Shown here one piece after another: positions 13,301 through 23,226 of a DNA stretch of 64,000 nt. The stretch comes from Warburgia ugandensis (lineage: Eukaryota; Streptophyta; Magnoliopsida; Canellales; Canellaceae): NCBI GenBank assembly GCA_035236585.1, contig CP141135.1, positions 7,040,001 to 7,104,000 on the forward strand, written 5' to 3'. How positions within the stretch are numbered: position 1 is the stretch's first letter; each line of letters begins with the position of its first letter. The position numbers and the translations under genes are program-made. The notes beneath the pieces are model-generated. The model worked only from the letters and a program-made list of their open reading frames with translations, was not told the DNA's origin and did no database searches.

Positions 13301-15980
13301 GAAACTTCAATAAACTCAGGAGGAACTTGAAGAAAAAAATGCCAAATAGAGACGGCGATTAGATTAGCTGGGAAGTGGGAGTTGCCAAATTGTAGGTCAC
13401 ATGTTTACTGCTGACAATAGGCTGCTCCATTTCCTTGTCCCCAGGGGAGTTAAATGCCTGCTATTGGCATCATCATTGATATACCAATCTTAGGCACACG
13501 TCAACTCACTAGAGGGGCGGCTTCCATGTTGCAAAAAGAACGGCCATCTCATGGAAAGCTATGGTAAAGTTGACGAGTTGAAGGGATCAGGAGAATTACA
13601 CTGGCAATCCTTATCCAACTTCAAAAATGATTAAGCTGGAGTGATTCAATAATTCCTTGAAGAGCTCAATTGAGGTAACAATTCACAGGCACTCAAAAAT
13701 TACCAAGATCCATAACGGTAGCATTGGAACCGGAAAAGAATAAATCGATGTTGTTGAAAAGCTGCTCACAAGAAACAAAAAAGGAAAGAAAAGAAAATGG
13801 TTTTAGTCACTCATATTGAGAAGTAAGCAAGCAAAAATAGCCAATTAATTTCAGCAACTACTTTGTCCGGAATTTATCCGTTCACTGTCACCAACGTCAC
13901 AGTTTCCAAGATACTCTCAGCATAGAAGGTTAGGTGCAATCAATACTGGGGATTTTTCAGAGCGATTTCATGTACATTCTATGAATGCCAAAATGAACAA
14001 CACCAAGCAAACAGATATATGCAAAGTCATTAACAATAATTAGAAAAAATGGCAAACCTTGACTTCCTCATAAAGCTTCTTTTCCCAGATGTATAGCTTC
14101 TCCAACGTTGAGGAAAGATTTCCTGCCTTCATCCCCTTATCTTCATCAAAGTCCAAGAAAAGCGATCCATCATTCTCTGTCGAAGGTAATGATTCTGCAC
14201 TTTTAGAAGTTGAAGGCTGTGAAGATACCATAGGCAAAGAGGGCGTGATCACATGCAACATCTTGGATGATACTGCATCAGAAGGACATTTCAACATGAG
14301 ATTTGGCAGAAACTGTAATCCCAAAGCCACAATAAATCGAATTCCATTTAAATCACATGTATGAAACACTAACAAACTAAAAACACATAACCCCTCACTT
14401 AAAAGGGATATTCTAAAGGCGATCCAAATGGCCAAGTACTGAGATTTTATCTCAAGCAACTAAATCAGTTCCACTCCTTTGTAAAAAGAAAGTGATAGTG
14501 GTTTGATCCATGAGGACTCGCACACTGAAACAAATTATCATTCCAGACTTTCCCAAGTCTCAGATCATTAGATTTTGCAATGAAGCTATCAGCCATCTGG
14601 GTATACTCAATGGCAAACTAGATTAATGCCCCAAACACCCATTCCATAAACTTGAAAACGGCAGATAATGAACAAATCATATGGAACTAAAGATCAACGA
14701 TTCCTACCCTTATGAACGCCGTGCTTCCGGTGATACGGAAGCTTCCCTGCCTCCAGCATCTTCGCCACCTCCTTCCCTGACTCGCTTGCACGATCAAACT
14801 GCCCCTTAATTTCACTCACAACCTCACTAACACCACTGAACCCGTAAACCTTAAAAGCGCCCACATTAGCACGATCCTCTGCCCGCTCCTCTTTTTCAAG
14901 CACATTCTTATCAACCGAATGCACCTCATAATCCACTCCAGTCGCCTCTGCTCCACCAGTTGATCTAGTCTCATAAATTCTGTCATTCTCATTCTCCACC
15001 ACCTTCGAATCGACATACTTCTGCTCTCCATGAACTTCCTTCACTACTTCATGTTGGAAATCCTCATCTTCCAGATCCGGAATCCCTTCCTCCTCCCTCA
15101 CTTCCCTCGAATCCCTACTCCCCCTACTCGGCGTATATGGAGTTGGGTAGTATCTCTCAACATCAAAGGGATTGTTGAACAGAAGATCCCAAGTCGAAGC
15201 TCGCGGCGGAGATGGCGGGGGTGGGGGTGGCTTCGAAGTCGAAGGCCCCGGGTCTGCCGCTGCTGCCGGAGCGGCAGGTGGCGAGGAATACGAATTGTAC
15301 TGCGACGGAGAACCAAAAAAACTGTTAATTCCACCGTAATTCCCATAACCAGGGGGATAAGCATAAGGATAAGAGTACGAATTGGGGTAAGAATTCGACG
15401 AAGAGTAGGAATTGGGATCCGGGTAAGAATACCCATAACTAGATTCGCCGAATTTAGCGGTTTCCGAGTTCTCAGGCCGTTGTTCAAAGGCAACGGAAGG
15501 CGCCGGACCTCGATTTTGCATGTAATTCGCAAAAAAACGAGGTGGAGAAGAAGCTACAGTTTCATGGTGGTGGTGGTGGTGGTGATCGTTGAATTCAGCG
15601 GAGTGGCCGGAAAGTGGAGATCCGCTGCCGGAATCATTGTCAGAATCGGAATGGAAGTGAAGGTGGGACCCAGAATTGGAGTGAGGAAGATGGTGAAGAG
15701 GAGGAGAAGAATTGGGTATTGCTGCCGGGGCTGGATTTTCATCTGGGTCGCCCTTTTTCTGGGTCGGGAGAGGGAGCACCGGCGATGGTGGAGATGGTAT
15801 GTACTCGAGATTGAAGAAGTGTTGCAGAGAGGTGCCCACGCTGGAGAGTGCTCCGATGTATGCCACGTGTGCGTCGGCGAGGGCGTAACGGTGGCGGATT
15901 GCATCGTCGAGGCAGTTAAACCGGTCGCGGCAAAGAGCCACGGCTTGCAGATCGTCGAGCTTCGATCCAGTACAGCCCAT
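10307..15980 (-). CDS. DUF630/DUF632 protein, NRG2/APSR1-like, four coding exons, 818 aa
   Basis: Coding exons on the minus strand are 15980-14708, 14272-14058, 12457-12234 and 11051-10307 (2457 bp in all, one frame, stop TAG). Each intron has GT...AG ends, and the phases fit: exon 1 ends ...HK plus G and joins TATCATCC to read HKVSSKMLHV. Residues 1-60 are DUF630, starting MGCTGSKLDD; Gly2 and Cys3 suggest N-myristoylation and palmitoylation, so membrane attachment. A low-complexity middle follows: a run of seven His near 132-138, Tyr/Ser/Pro-rich sequence, a PPPPPPSPP stretch, then the family motif STWDLLFNNPF. DUF632 spans about 380-694, and a charged coiled coil lies at about 707-749. Family members act in nitrate signalling (NRG2), phosphate-starvation root growth (APSR1) and leaf form in rice; which of these applies here cannot be told. 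The length is usual for the family and nothing looks broken. The large introns 2 (1.6 kb) and 3 (1.2 kb) hold no recognised element. Confidence 0.95.
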
Positions 15981-16300
15981 GGCGGAAGTCGCAGAGAAGG
16001 TTAGGATTTGGCAGATCTGAAGAAAAGGGGTGTGGATATCATCTTGGGGGGTGAGAAAAGCTAGGGTTCTGGGACTAAGTGGGGAAGGGGGAGATAAGGA
16101 GGAGGAAAAAGGAGGAATCTTTGCCAGCAGAGAGTTTATCGTCCGTTTGTAGCAGGGGGGGGGGAAGAGAGAGAGAGAGAGAGTGAGACTGTGAATTGGG
16201 AGAGTGGCGGTAGCAAAGCGGTAGTAGGAGGGAGTCTGTTTGGGCGTTTGACGCCTGTCGCTATGGGAGACCCGTTTAAGTTTTGGGTTTGGGAAAAGGG
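15981..16300 (-). promoter_or_regulatory. 5' leader and proximal promoter region of the DUF630/DUF632 gene
   Basis: Upstream of the ATG at 15980 the minus strand carries a pyrimidine tract (CCCCCCCC followed by a CT run, 16154-16182 on the plus strand as G then GA). CT-rich tracts near the transcription start are common in plant genes. No convincing TATA box can be fixed, so the transcription start is not called. Confidence 0.35.
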
Positions 16301-17238
16301 ACGAAAATTAGAATTTATTTACGACTTTGATCCAACGGCTAATGAATTCTGGATTTTCGGTGGACTTTTGACGAGATCAGCGACCCACATGTGAAGGAAA
16401 GGAAACTGCAGAGACAGAGAGAAACTACCAAGAAAAGAGAGGGCGGGGTGTGGAAGAGCAACCACCAAAGAAGAGATGATCCTGGCCGTTGCTGGTATAC
16501 GATGGGCCATGTTTGGCGAAGAGATTGTGGCATGCGATGGCTGTTTCCAATTTATAAAGCATCGATCGTTTTACAAGCCATTAATTGGCAGGTTAGTCGA
16601 TTGGGTCATGTTCTTGGTAGGTGTGCCCCAGCTGCTTAGTGTTTAGTCATTCTAAGCAATCCTCTGATCTTCTCATTCTCTCGTGGCATCCCCCTCTTAT
16701 CTCAGCTATCAATTGAGAGGGGTCCGTCCCGAGGGTTTTGGCTCTAAGATTTTGATAATCCAACGGCTAAGACGATGCTCAGTTGGAGCCCCACAAAACA
16801 TGCGACTAATCTTCTCTAGTAAGTGCTAAGTTAAGCTAAGGTATTTTGGTCAAAATAGAAAAGATAGTCGATTGGTTAGTTTCATTAATTTAACGGGTCG
16901 CTTTCGAGCATTGACCGTGATGTCAAATCGTCTGACCGGTATTATAAGACGTAATATCTTGGTATAACCCGTTGTTGGAAACGGAAAGTCTCTCGACCAG
17001 TTACGTGCGTCACCACATTCCCAAAATACCGACGAAACAGTCGATACCGTGCCGCTTTCACCAAACTCCCATTTGAAAACCGCAGGAAGAAGAATATTAT
17101 GAGAAGCTGACTAACGTCAAATGTCTTCCCAGCTGAATTTTTATTTTCTTAGGGGCTTAGTTACGTTAAAACCCTTGATTTTTTATTTTTTTTTTCACTT
17201 TTTTCATTTCTCATCTGGATTCTAATCCTGTCCACTAG
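16301..17238. other. Intergenic, nothing recognised
   Basis: Upstream region of the DUF630/DUF632 gene. Short open frames on both strands between 16191 and 16639 overlap one another and show no domain. No named repeat was identified. Confidence 0.4.
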
Positions 17239-17394
17239 AAGGGGTGCAGACGGTAAAAATTGTCATCGCGTTACTTTGAGGTCACATTTTCAAGCATGGA
17301 AATAGTCTCTTGCAAAATACAGGATAAAGCTATATACTTTAGACTCTTATGGTCTGCCCATTCCCCAAACCCTGCATAGGCGGGAGTATTCATA
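17239..17394 (+). mobile_element. Au-type SINE
   Basis: The order of blocks matches the Au SINE: GGTAAAAATTGTCATCGCG, TTTGAGGTCACA, GAAATAGTCTCTTGCAAAA, ACAGGATAAAGCTATATAC and GGTCTGCCCATTCCCCAAAC, ending near GCGGGAG. It is diverged, with no clear target duplication. Confidence 0.75.
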
Positions 17395-19242
17395 CCCTAA
17401 TTTGAACGAGAGTTCTCCCCAAATTTTAACCTAAGTGGCAATGTCTGTGTTGACTATAGATGTTGGCATGTTTATTTAAAGAAAATCAAAGGAAAAAAAA
17501 AAAACCTTTGAAGATTGCTTGTGTTCCCAGTGCTATATGGTACAAAAATTATCAAGCCTTTTGTTCTCAGAAATTCATCATCTATAAATCTACAATCTTT
17601 GGATTCATATAAGACATACACTCATTTTTTACTCTTAGAAACCTTGATAACTCATTCTCAATAAGTGTTTCTTCATATCGAAATGCAAGCAATCTCTAGG
17701 ACTGTCCTCTAAGTCATAACCCTTTTAACAACCCTCTAATCCAAGAAAAAAAACCGTAACAAAGAAAGCAAAACACAATATAGTAAAGAAGCTCAAAACC
17801 CCCAACGGTTCTATCAGTTTTAACCGTCTAAGCTTCTTCCCATGTTCCGTGGAAGAAAACGTTGATAGGATTGGTTGTGGGATGGAGGTGGTGATGGATC
17901 TTTATTTCTTTCAAAAGAATGGGTTTGTCTTGAAAATCTTTGAAAGAAGTATGTGGGAGAAAAAAATGAAATTGGCTTGAAAGAAAATAGTTTCTAAGAA
18001 ATGGGTTTTGAAGGACATAGAAGAGAGAAAATAGGACTTGGAAGAAGAATTTGAAATTGCGGGTTTTCGGCTGTAAAAGTGGGGTTAGTGGGAAAAAGTG
18101 ATTCGTGGTAAGCAGAGTGACGGAAACAATGCCTTAACTCTAAAATTGGTGGCTTTCAACTATTATTTATGTTTTGCTTCTTTAAAGAAAAAGATGATCT
18201 GTTTACAAATAGAAATACCATGAAGTTAAAACCTAACAGTGTGAAACTCCCATTCAAATTAGGGTACAATTGTAAGAATTTTTTGAATTTGGGGTGCATT
18301 TGAGCAGGATCAGAATCCAAAAGGTTGTGCAATTAGATTTTTAGTTAAAGAAGACTTATTATCAAAGAATAGAAAGATCAAAGGTTGTTTCTTCATCCAA
18401 AAAAATTATAATATCTGTCATCATTTGTTTAATTGATTGATAGGGAATGGAATTGCATTGAAAAGCTTGCTCTAGGACCACTTAGTTGCTTTTTATGTGA
18501 TCGAGACCCTTAATTTTGTATGATCTACTGCAGCTTGGACTGTTCTACCTTGTCCGATCAGTGACTTGGCAAAAGAAATATCAACAGAATTATAAATAAC
18601 CCATGATCAAAATCTAATGATCTAATTAAGGTGTGATCACTGGTTCAAACAATATTCACACTTCTACATATTTGTGTCGAAATAATTCATATGCATAACA
18701 TTGTAGGGCTTGATGTTTACTTGGACATCAATAGAGGAGTTATGGAATCAGCATTGGACGACTTTGTCTCGATAGCATTTTCCAAAAGAAGTATGAAAAC
18801 TACTGAGGCGGCACTGGCCATGGTTGCCGCTTCATCCAGAGGCCAAGAACATAACGTTTTTCTGCCGTCTACTCTCTCTTGTTTTGTCCTCTACACTGTA
18901 GCCATGTGGAAACTACCTGCATGAGGGCCCCATCTTGTGTTGATCAGGTTTGCTCATGTGATACTCCCGAATTTTGACATCTACTAGTCCAAAATTGGGA
19001 TGGATTGCATGACTCTGGCATCCGTCTATGGCACGTTCATTTTACTGTGCCGCATTATCTTCTTGAATTGTAAGGTTAGAATTTGTTTACTGCTGAATTC
19101 ATGAATTGATTGGCCTCCTAAAGTTTGTTGGATATTTGCTTGTTCCGTCTATTTGTGATTTTAGTCCCAGCTCAACTCACTGCCATTTCTTGTCCTAAAT
19201 AATCATGTTTTCCAATTTACTTGTAGTAGCTTCCAGAATCAG
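17395..19242. other. Intergenic, nothing firmly recognised
   Basis: Mostly AT-rich, with an A-rich run near 17495. A 77-codon frame at 18691-18924 (MHNIVGLDVYLDINRG...) lies just upstream of the CACTA transposase relic. It has no domain I recognise and could be part of that element, an old exon or chance. Confidence 0.35.
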
Positions 19243-20365
19243 TTGGAAAACATAGTTATGGATGGGAGTTGGGTCAATCAGCATAAGACTTCCAAGGCAT
19301 TCATGGATGGAGTCGAGGAATGGCTCGAGTTTGAGTTCAGAGATTCAAGTGATGATAAAATAGGGTGCCTCTGTCGTAGTTGTTTGAATGCGTATGGGAA
19401 GACTCATCAAGATGTATGCGAAGATCTTGTGTTAGGATTTCATGGTGGATTCACACTGACAGTGTAATGGGGAACTTTTGTTGTCTTTTTCAGAAGAAGA
19501 TAACACCTACTCGCCTCTTGAACTGGATGGCCTTAATGATGAGGGTGTAATGTTAATGATGCATCCGATGAGACGATACCTGATGGTGGGTTAACCCCTT
19601 GCATGAAGCTAGAGAGAGTCCCAACATAGAAGCCGAGAAGTTCTACAAGTTAGTAAATGATACCGAGCTGGAGTTGCACCCTGGATATTAGAAGCTCACT
19701 AAGTTCTCTTTTGTCGTTCACCCATTTCACGACTTGGGCCTCGATTGCCATAAAATTGGTGCATGCCCTAATGACTGCATGTTATGTTGGAAGGAGATTG
19801 CCAAGGATGACACATGTTCCCAATGTGGTGCTTCATGATGGAAAAGGTCCCAAGATCCTATTGAAGGTCCAAAAATTCCTGCAAAACTCTCCTCCATTTC
19901 CCATTAAAGTTTAGGCTTCAAAGGTTGTTCGTGTCATCAAAAATAGCTTCTGATGGTAGATGCAATGAGGAACACACGTAGATGATGGTGTTTTGAGGCA
20001 TCCTAACGACATCAAAGCTTGGAAAGTCTTCGACACAACTCCTTGTCATACTCTCGAAATATCAAACATCAGTTAGCGAGCGATAGTTTCAACCCGTTAA
20101 GGACTGAGTGTTGCTCATAGCACATGGCCTGTTCTTCTATTAGTGTAAATGCATAAAGCAACCGAATCTTCTGGTGTCGATACTTATTCCTGGCCCTTTT
20201 AGTCTTGGAAATGACATGGACAGCCATATGCGACCTTTGATAGAGAAGCTAAAGGAATTGTGGGAGGAACGGTTAAACACTTAGGATCAATCAAGCAAGA
20301 AGATATTTCGGATGTGTGCTGCCCTATTATGGGCAATTAGCAACTTTCTTGCCTATGCCAACGTA
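19243..20365 (+). pseudogene. CACTA (En/Spm) transposase relic
   Basis: The first 74 codons (19243-19467) are a clear transposase-associated domain: MDGSWVNQHKTSKAF..GVEEWLEF, then C-x2-C in GCLCRSC. Further down, in shifting frames, come the TPase blocks: EAEKFYKLVNDTELELHPGY (19630-19692), FHDLGLDCHKIGACPNDCML (19728-19785), KEIAKDDTCSQCG, then LIPGPFSLGNDMDSHMRPLI (about 20185-20245) and MCAALLWAISNFLAYANV (20312-20365). These match the plant CACTA transposase in order. Several in-frame stops (for example after LHPGY) and frame changes show it is dead. It ends abruptly where RTE LINE sequence begins, and no CACTA terminal repeats were found. It is presumably one part of a larger decayed element. 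Confidence 0.85.
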
Positions 20366-20579
20366 TCAAGATAAAGCATTGATAAAACTTGTTCAAGGAA
20401 AGAAGATAATAAATATTATTAGTGCATATGCCCCATGGGTGGAGGTAGAAGATAAAATCAAAAGACAGTTCTGAGAAGATATGGGGGGAGTAATATAAGA
20501 AATTTCCAACACATAAGAGATATTTATATGAGCATACTTAAACAGTCATTTAAGAAGAGAAAAGGAAGGATCTAATAGC

Positions 20580-21030
20580 GTACATCCAAGACATGGTATT
20601 GGAGAAATAAATGAGATATGGGAAGTTATCCTCAATTTTGTTTTGGTGTATAACTTAGCTCTAATAAAGGCATCTTTTAAGAAAAGAGAGAAACACTTAC
20701 TAACATTTAAAAAACAATATTATAAAAGTCAAATAGACTTTTTTCTATTTGGGAATACCAAAAAAATCAATGCGTAAGGATTATAAGGTAGGAAAAGAAA
20801 CGAATGATATGATAGGGTACATTTAGGGGTTAGTATTAGAGAAAAAAATGAGATAGGGGAAGCTATCCTTGATTTCGCTTTACAATATAATCTAGCTCTA
20901 GTAAAGACATGCTTTGAAAAGAGGGACAAACACTTATTTACCTTTAAAGTTTGATACTATAAAAGTTAAATAGACTTTTTTTTATTTAAAAATACAAAAA
21001 AAATCAATCTGTAAGGATTGTAAGGTGATA
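20580..21030 (+). repeat. Tandem duplication of about 237 bp within the RTE endonuclease
   Basis: The segment starting GTACAT at 20580 recurs starting GTACAT at 20817. Both encode the same endonuclease stretch: GEINEIWEVIL..VYNLALIKASFKKREKHL in the first and REKNEIGEAIL..QYNLALVKTCFEKRDKHL in the second. Both end at a version of ATCAATGCGTAAGGATTATAAGG. The copies are about 80% alike by eye. Confidence 0.8.
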
Positions 21031-21339
21031 CTCAGTGAGAGTTTAACCACACAACATAACTTAACATTTATGAAAATTTTCATTAAGAGATAGAAGAAAG
21101 GAAATGAACTTAATAAGTGTCTAAAACTAATTGGTGAAACTTAAAAGGAGAGAAGATAACATAAGTTACAAACAAGTTCATGGTAAAAGGAGTAAACAAT
21201 AAAACAAAAGTAAACATTGTGAGAAAGTATATGGTTGAGTTCATTAAGAAAATTATGACAAAAGATTTTTTAAGAGTATTTAAAGGTGAAAGGCAATTAG
21301 TAAAGCAAACTTGGTGGTAGAGTGAAAAAGCACCTAAAG

Positions 21340-21340
<1 letters not shown>

Positions 21341-21398
<58 letters not shown>
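21341..21398. repeat. (TA)n microsatellite
   Basis: About 29 uninterrupted TA units inside the RTE LINE. The open frame of repeated Ile-Tyr across it on the minus strand is an artefact. Confidence 0.97.
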
Positions 21399-21399
<1 letters not shown>

Positions 21400-22582
21400 C
21401 GGTGTGTTTTAAAACACTATAGAAAAGTAGAAATATGAAAACTTTGAGCAATATAAGAATGCTAAAAAGATTGCTAAAAGAGTAGTAAGCGAGGTTAAAC
21501 TCAAGGCATATGATGATCTCTATAATATATTGGGGTCAAGAGAAGGGGAGAAAGATGTGTTCAAACTTGTAAAAATAAGATAACATAAGCAAGGGCTTAG
21601 ACTAGTTAAATGCATTAAAAGTAGCGACCAAAAGATATTAGTCAAAGATAATGAGATCAATCAAAGGTGAGAAAGTTACTTTTAAAAGTTGATAAATGAC
21701 AAACGTCCTAAGAATATAGCTATTGAAAACCAAAATAATGTTGGACTACATAGATAGGATCATAGGATTAAAACACCTGAAGTGAAAGAGGCCTTGAAAA
21801 ATATGAAACTAGGAAAGGCCCTGGGGTGTGATAGTATCACAATAGAGGTTTGAAAGTATATAAGAGATGCTAGCGTAGTTTGATTGATAAAGTTGTTTTA
21901 ACAAGATTGTATAATTAAAGAAAATCCTAAACAAATAGAGGAAAAGCTCTACAATACCAATTTATAAGAATAACAGATACATACAAAGTTACACTAATTA
22001 TCATGAGATTAAACTTATGAGCCATAGCAAGAAACTTTGGGAAAGAGTAATTGAGAAAAAGTTATAGGATAAGATGAGTGTATTGAAAAACTAGTATGGT
22101 TTCACGCCTGAGAGGTCCACCATTGAAGCTATTTTTCTACTTCGACAAATGATAGAGAAATATAAAAATAGGAGGAAAGACCTTCACAGTCTTTATTGAC
22201 TTAGAAAAAGCTTATGCTAGGATTTCTAAAAAGTTAATATAATCAGTATTAGGGTGAAAAAGGAATTTCATATGAGTATATAAATATAAGTAAGGATATG
22301 CATGAGAGATTAGTAAGGACCACTAATAGAGAGGCCTGTCATACTCTATAGATCAAAGCATTGAGCAATTAAAGAATAACATGTACATATAATGTATGCA
22401 GCCTAAATGAGAATGTTGAGAAAGATGAGAGGCAAGACAAGAAAAGATAGAATTAGAAATGACGTCAATAGAGGAAACTTAGAAGTAGCACCAATAGGTG
22501 ACAAAATGCTGCTTCTCTAGAGGCTTGTAGCCCTTTCAATGCATTGGGTTACATTATTCCTAGAAAGAAATTTATGTTTTCT

Positions 22583-22722
22583 GCTTGTGCTCATTAATGC
22601 AGAGTCTGGGAAAGAGGCAGGCCACCACGGTCTATAATACACATCTTTGCCTTGATTTGTTGCAAAAGGCTATTCCTCAAACCTACGACCTCAAGGTCAC
22701 ATGATGACAACTCTACCGCGCT
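22583..22722 (-). mobile_element. Au-type SINE
   Basis: On the minus strand: GCGGTAGAGTTGTCATCATG, TGACCTTGAGGTCGTAGG, TAGCCTTTTGCAACAAATCA and CCTGCCTCTTTCCCAGACTC. The block order is that of the Au SINE. It directly follows the RTE LINE. Confidence 0.75.
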
Positions 22723-22767
22723 TGTTACTGCTAGGATATTGCGTAAATTGGTGCCCCTTTGGTTTAT

Positions 22768-23030
22768 AAGAGTAATAGCGTATGCGTAATTCGGTCAAAC
22801 AACAGGGGCTAAATGAAGGTGTAAGGAACAATGTCATAGGTGTAATTCTGTCAAACACCAAGGGTCAATAATGGGAAAAGGAATAATGGCATATGTGTAA
22901 TGTTCTCAAACGGTGGGCGTTCAGCACAGGCGAAAGGAGCAATGGTCTGTGTGTAATTGCATCAAACAACAGGGACTTAATATAGGACAAAGAAGTAATG
23001 GCATACGCGTAATTCTGATGATAATGGTTT
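22768..23030. repeat. Minisatellite, 55-56 bp unit, five copies
   Basis: Units start near 22768, 22823, 22878, 22934 and 22990. Each has a version of AAGGAATAATGGCATATGTG, then TAATTCTGTCAAAC, then a GGG-rich segment and ATAGGA. The copies are diverged, and the period stays at 55-56 bp. It lies between two SINEs. No function is visible. Confidence 0.85.
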
Positions 23031-23125
23031 ACCGGCGGTTTATGTTACCTGTAAATAGCATTTTACAGGCTGTAAGGTCCCGTTAAACGACCTCCTGACG
23101 AGTCTTTGTGTTGCGTCTCGTTCTA

Positions 23126-23226
23126 AAGGGTAACTCGGTGCACAAAGCTCCGACATATGCGGAGTCAAGGTTAATAGTATATAGTCTTATTTTATATTTT
23201 GTAAGAAATTATTTTGAACCCGCGTT
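23126..23226 (-). mobile_element. Au-type SINE, 3' two thirds
   Basis: On the minus strand this reads GGGTTCAAAATAATTTCTTA, then CAAAATATAAAATAAGAC, CTATATACTATTAACCTTG, CGGAGCTTTGTGCACCGAG and a terminal ACCCTTT. This is a diverged Au SINE lacking the A-box end. It is more AT-rich than the other copies. Confidence 0.6.

Larger units (their letters stand above)
20366..22510 (+). mobile_element. RTE-type LINE, decayed, with internal tandem duplication
   Basis: Endonuclease: GKKIINIISAYAPWVEVEDK begins near 20395, followed by NLALIKASFKKREKHLLTF and QIDFFLFGNT. The block 20580-20800 is repeated at 20817-21030 (TCFEKRDKHLFTF, IDFFLFKNT), a tandem duplication of about 237 bp within the endonuclease. 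A (TA)n run sits at 21341-21398. Reverse transcriptase: EVKEALKNMKLGKALGCD at 21778-21833, FTPERSTIEAIFLLRQMIEK at 22101-22160 and LDLEKAYAR near 22198. C-terminal part: RMLRKMRGKTRKDRIRN near 22415, then NLEVAPIGDKM. Many stops and frame changes are present. These motifs are diagnostic of the plant RTE clade. The 5' end is truncated against the CACTA relic. Confidence 0.88.

Noticed and set aside
15030-16004. A 324-codon plus-strand open frame
   Set aside because: It is the reverse-strand shadow of exon 1 of the DUF630/DUF632 gene, whose minus-strand frame carries the conserved domains.
18691-18924. A 77-codon frame upstream of the CACTA relic as a CACTA exon
   Set aside because: It does not match the transposase-associated or TPase blocks, and its position before the start motif MDGSW gives no support.
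21110-21451. A 113-codon minus-strand frame with a long Ile-Tyr run
   Set aside because: It is the translation of a (TA)n run inside a LINE.
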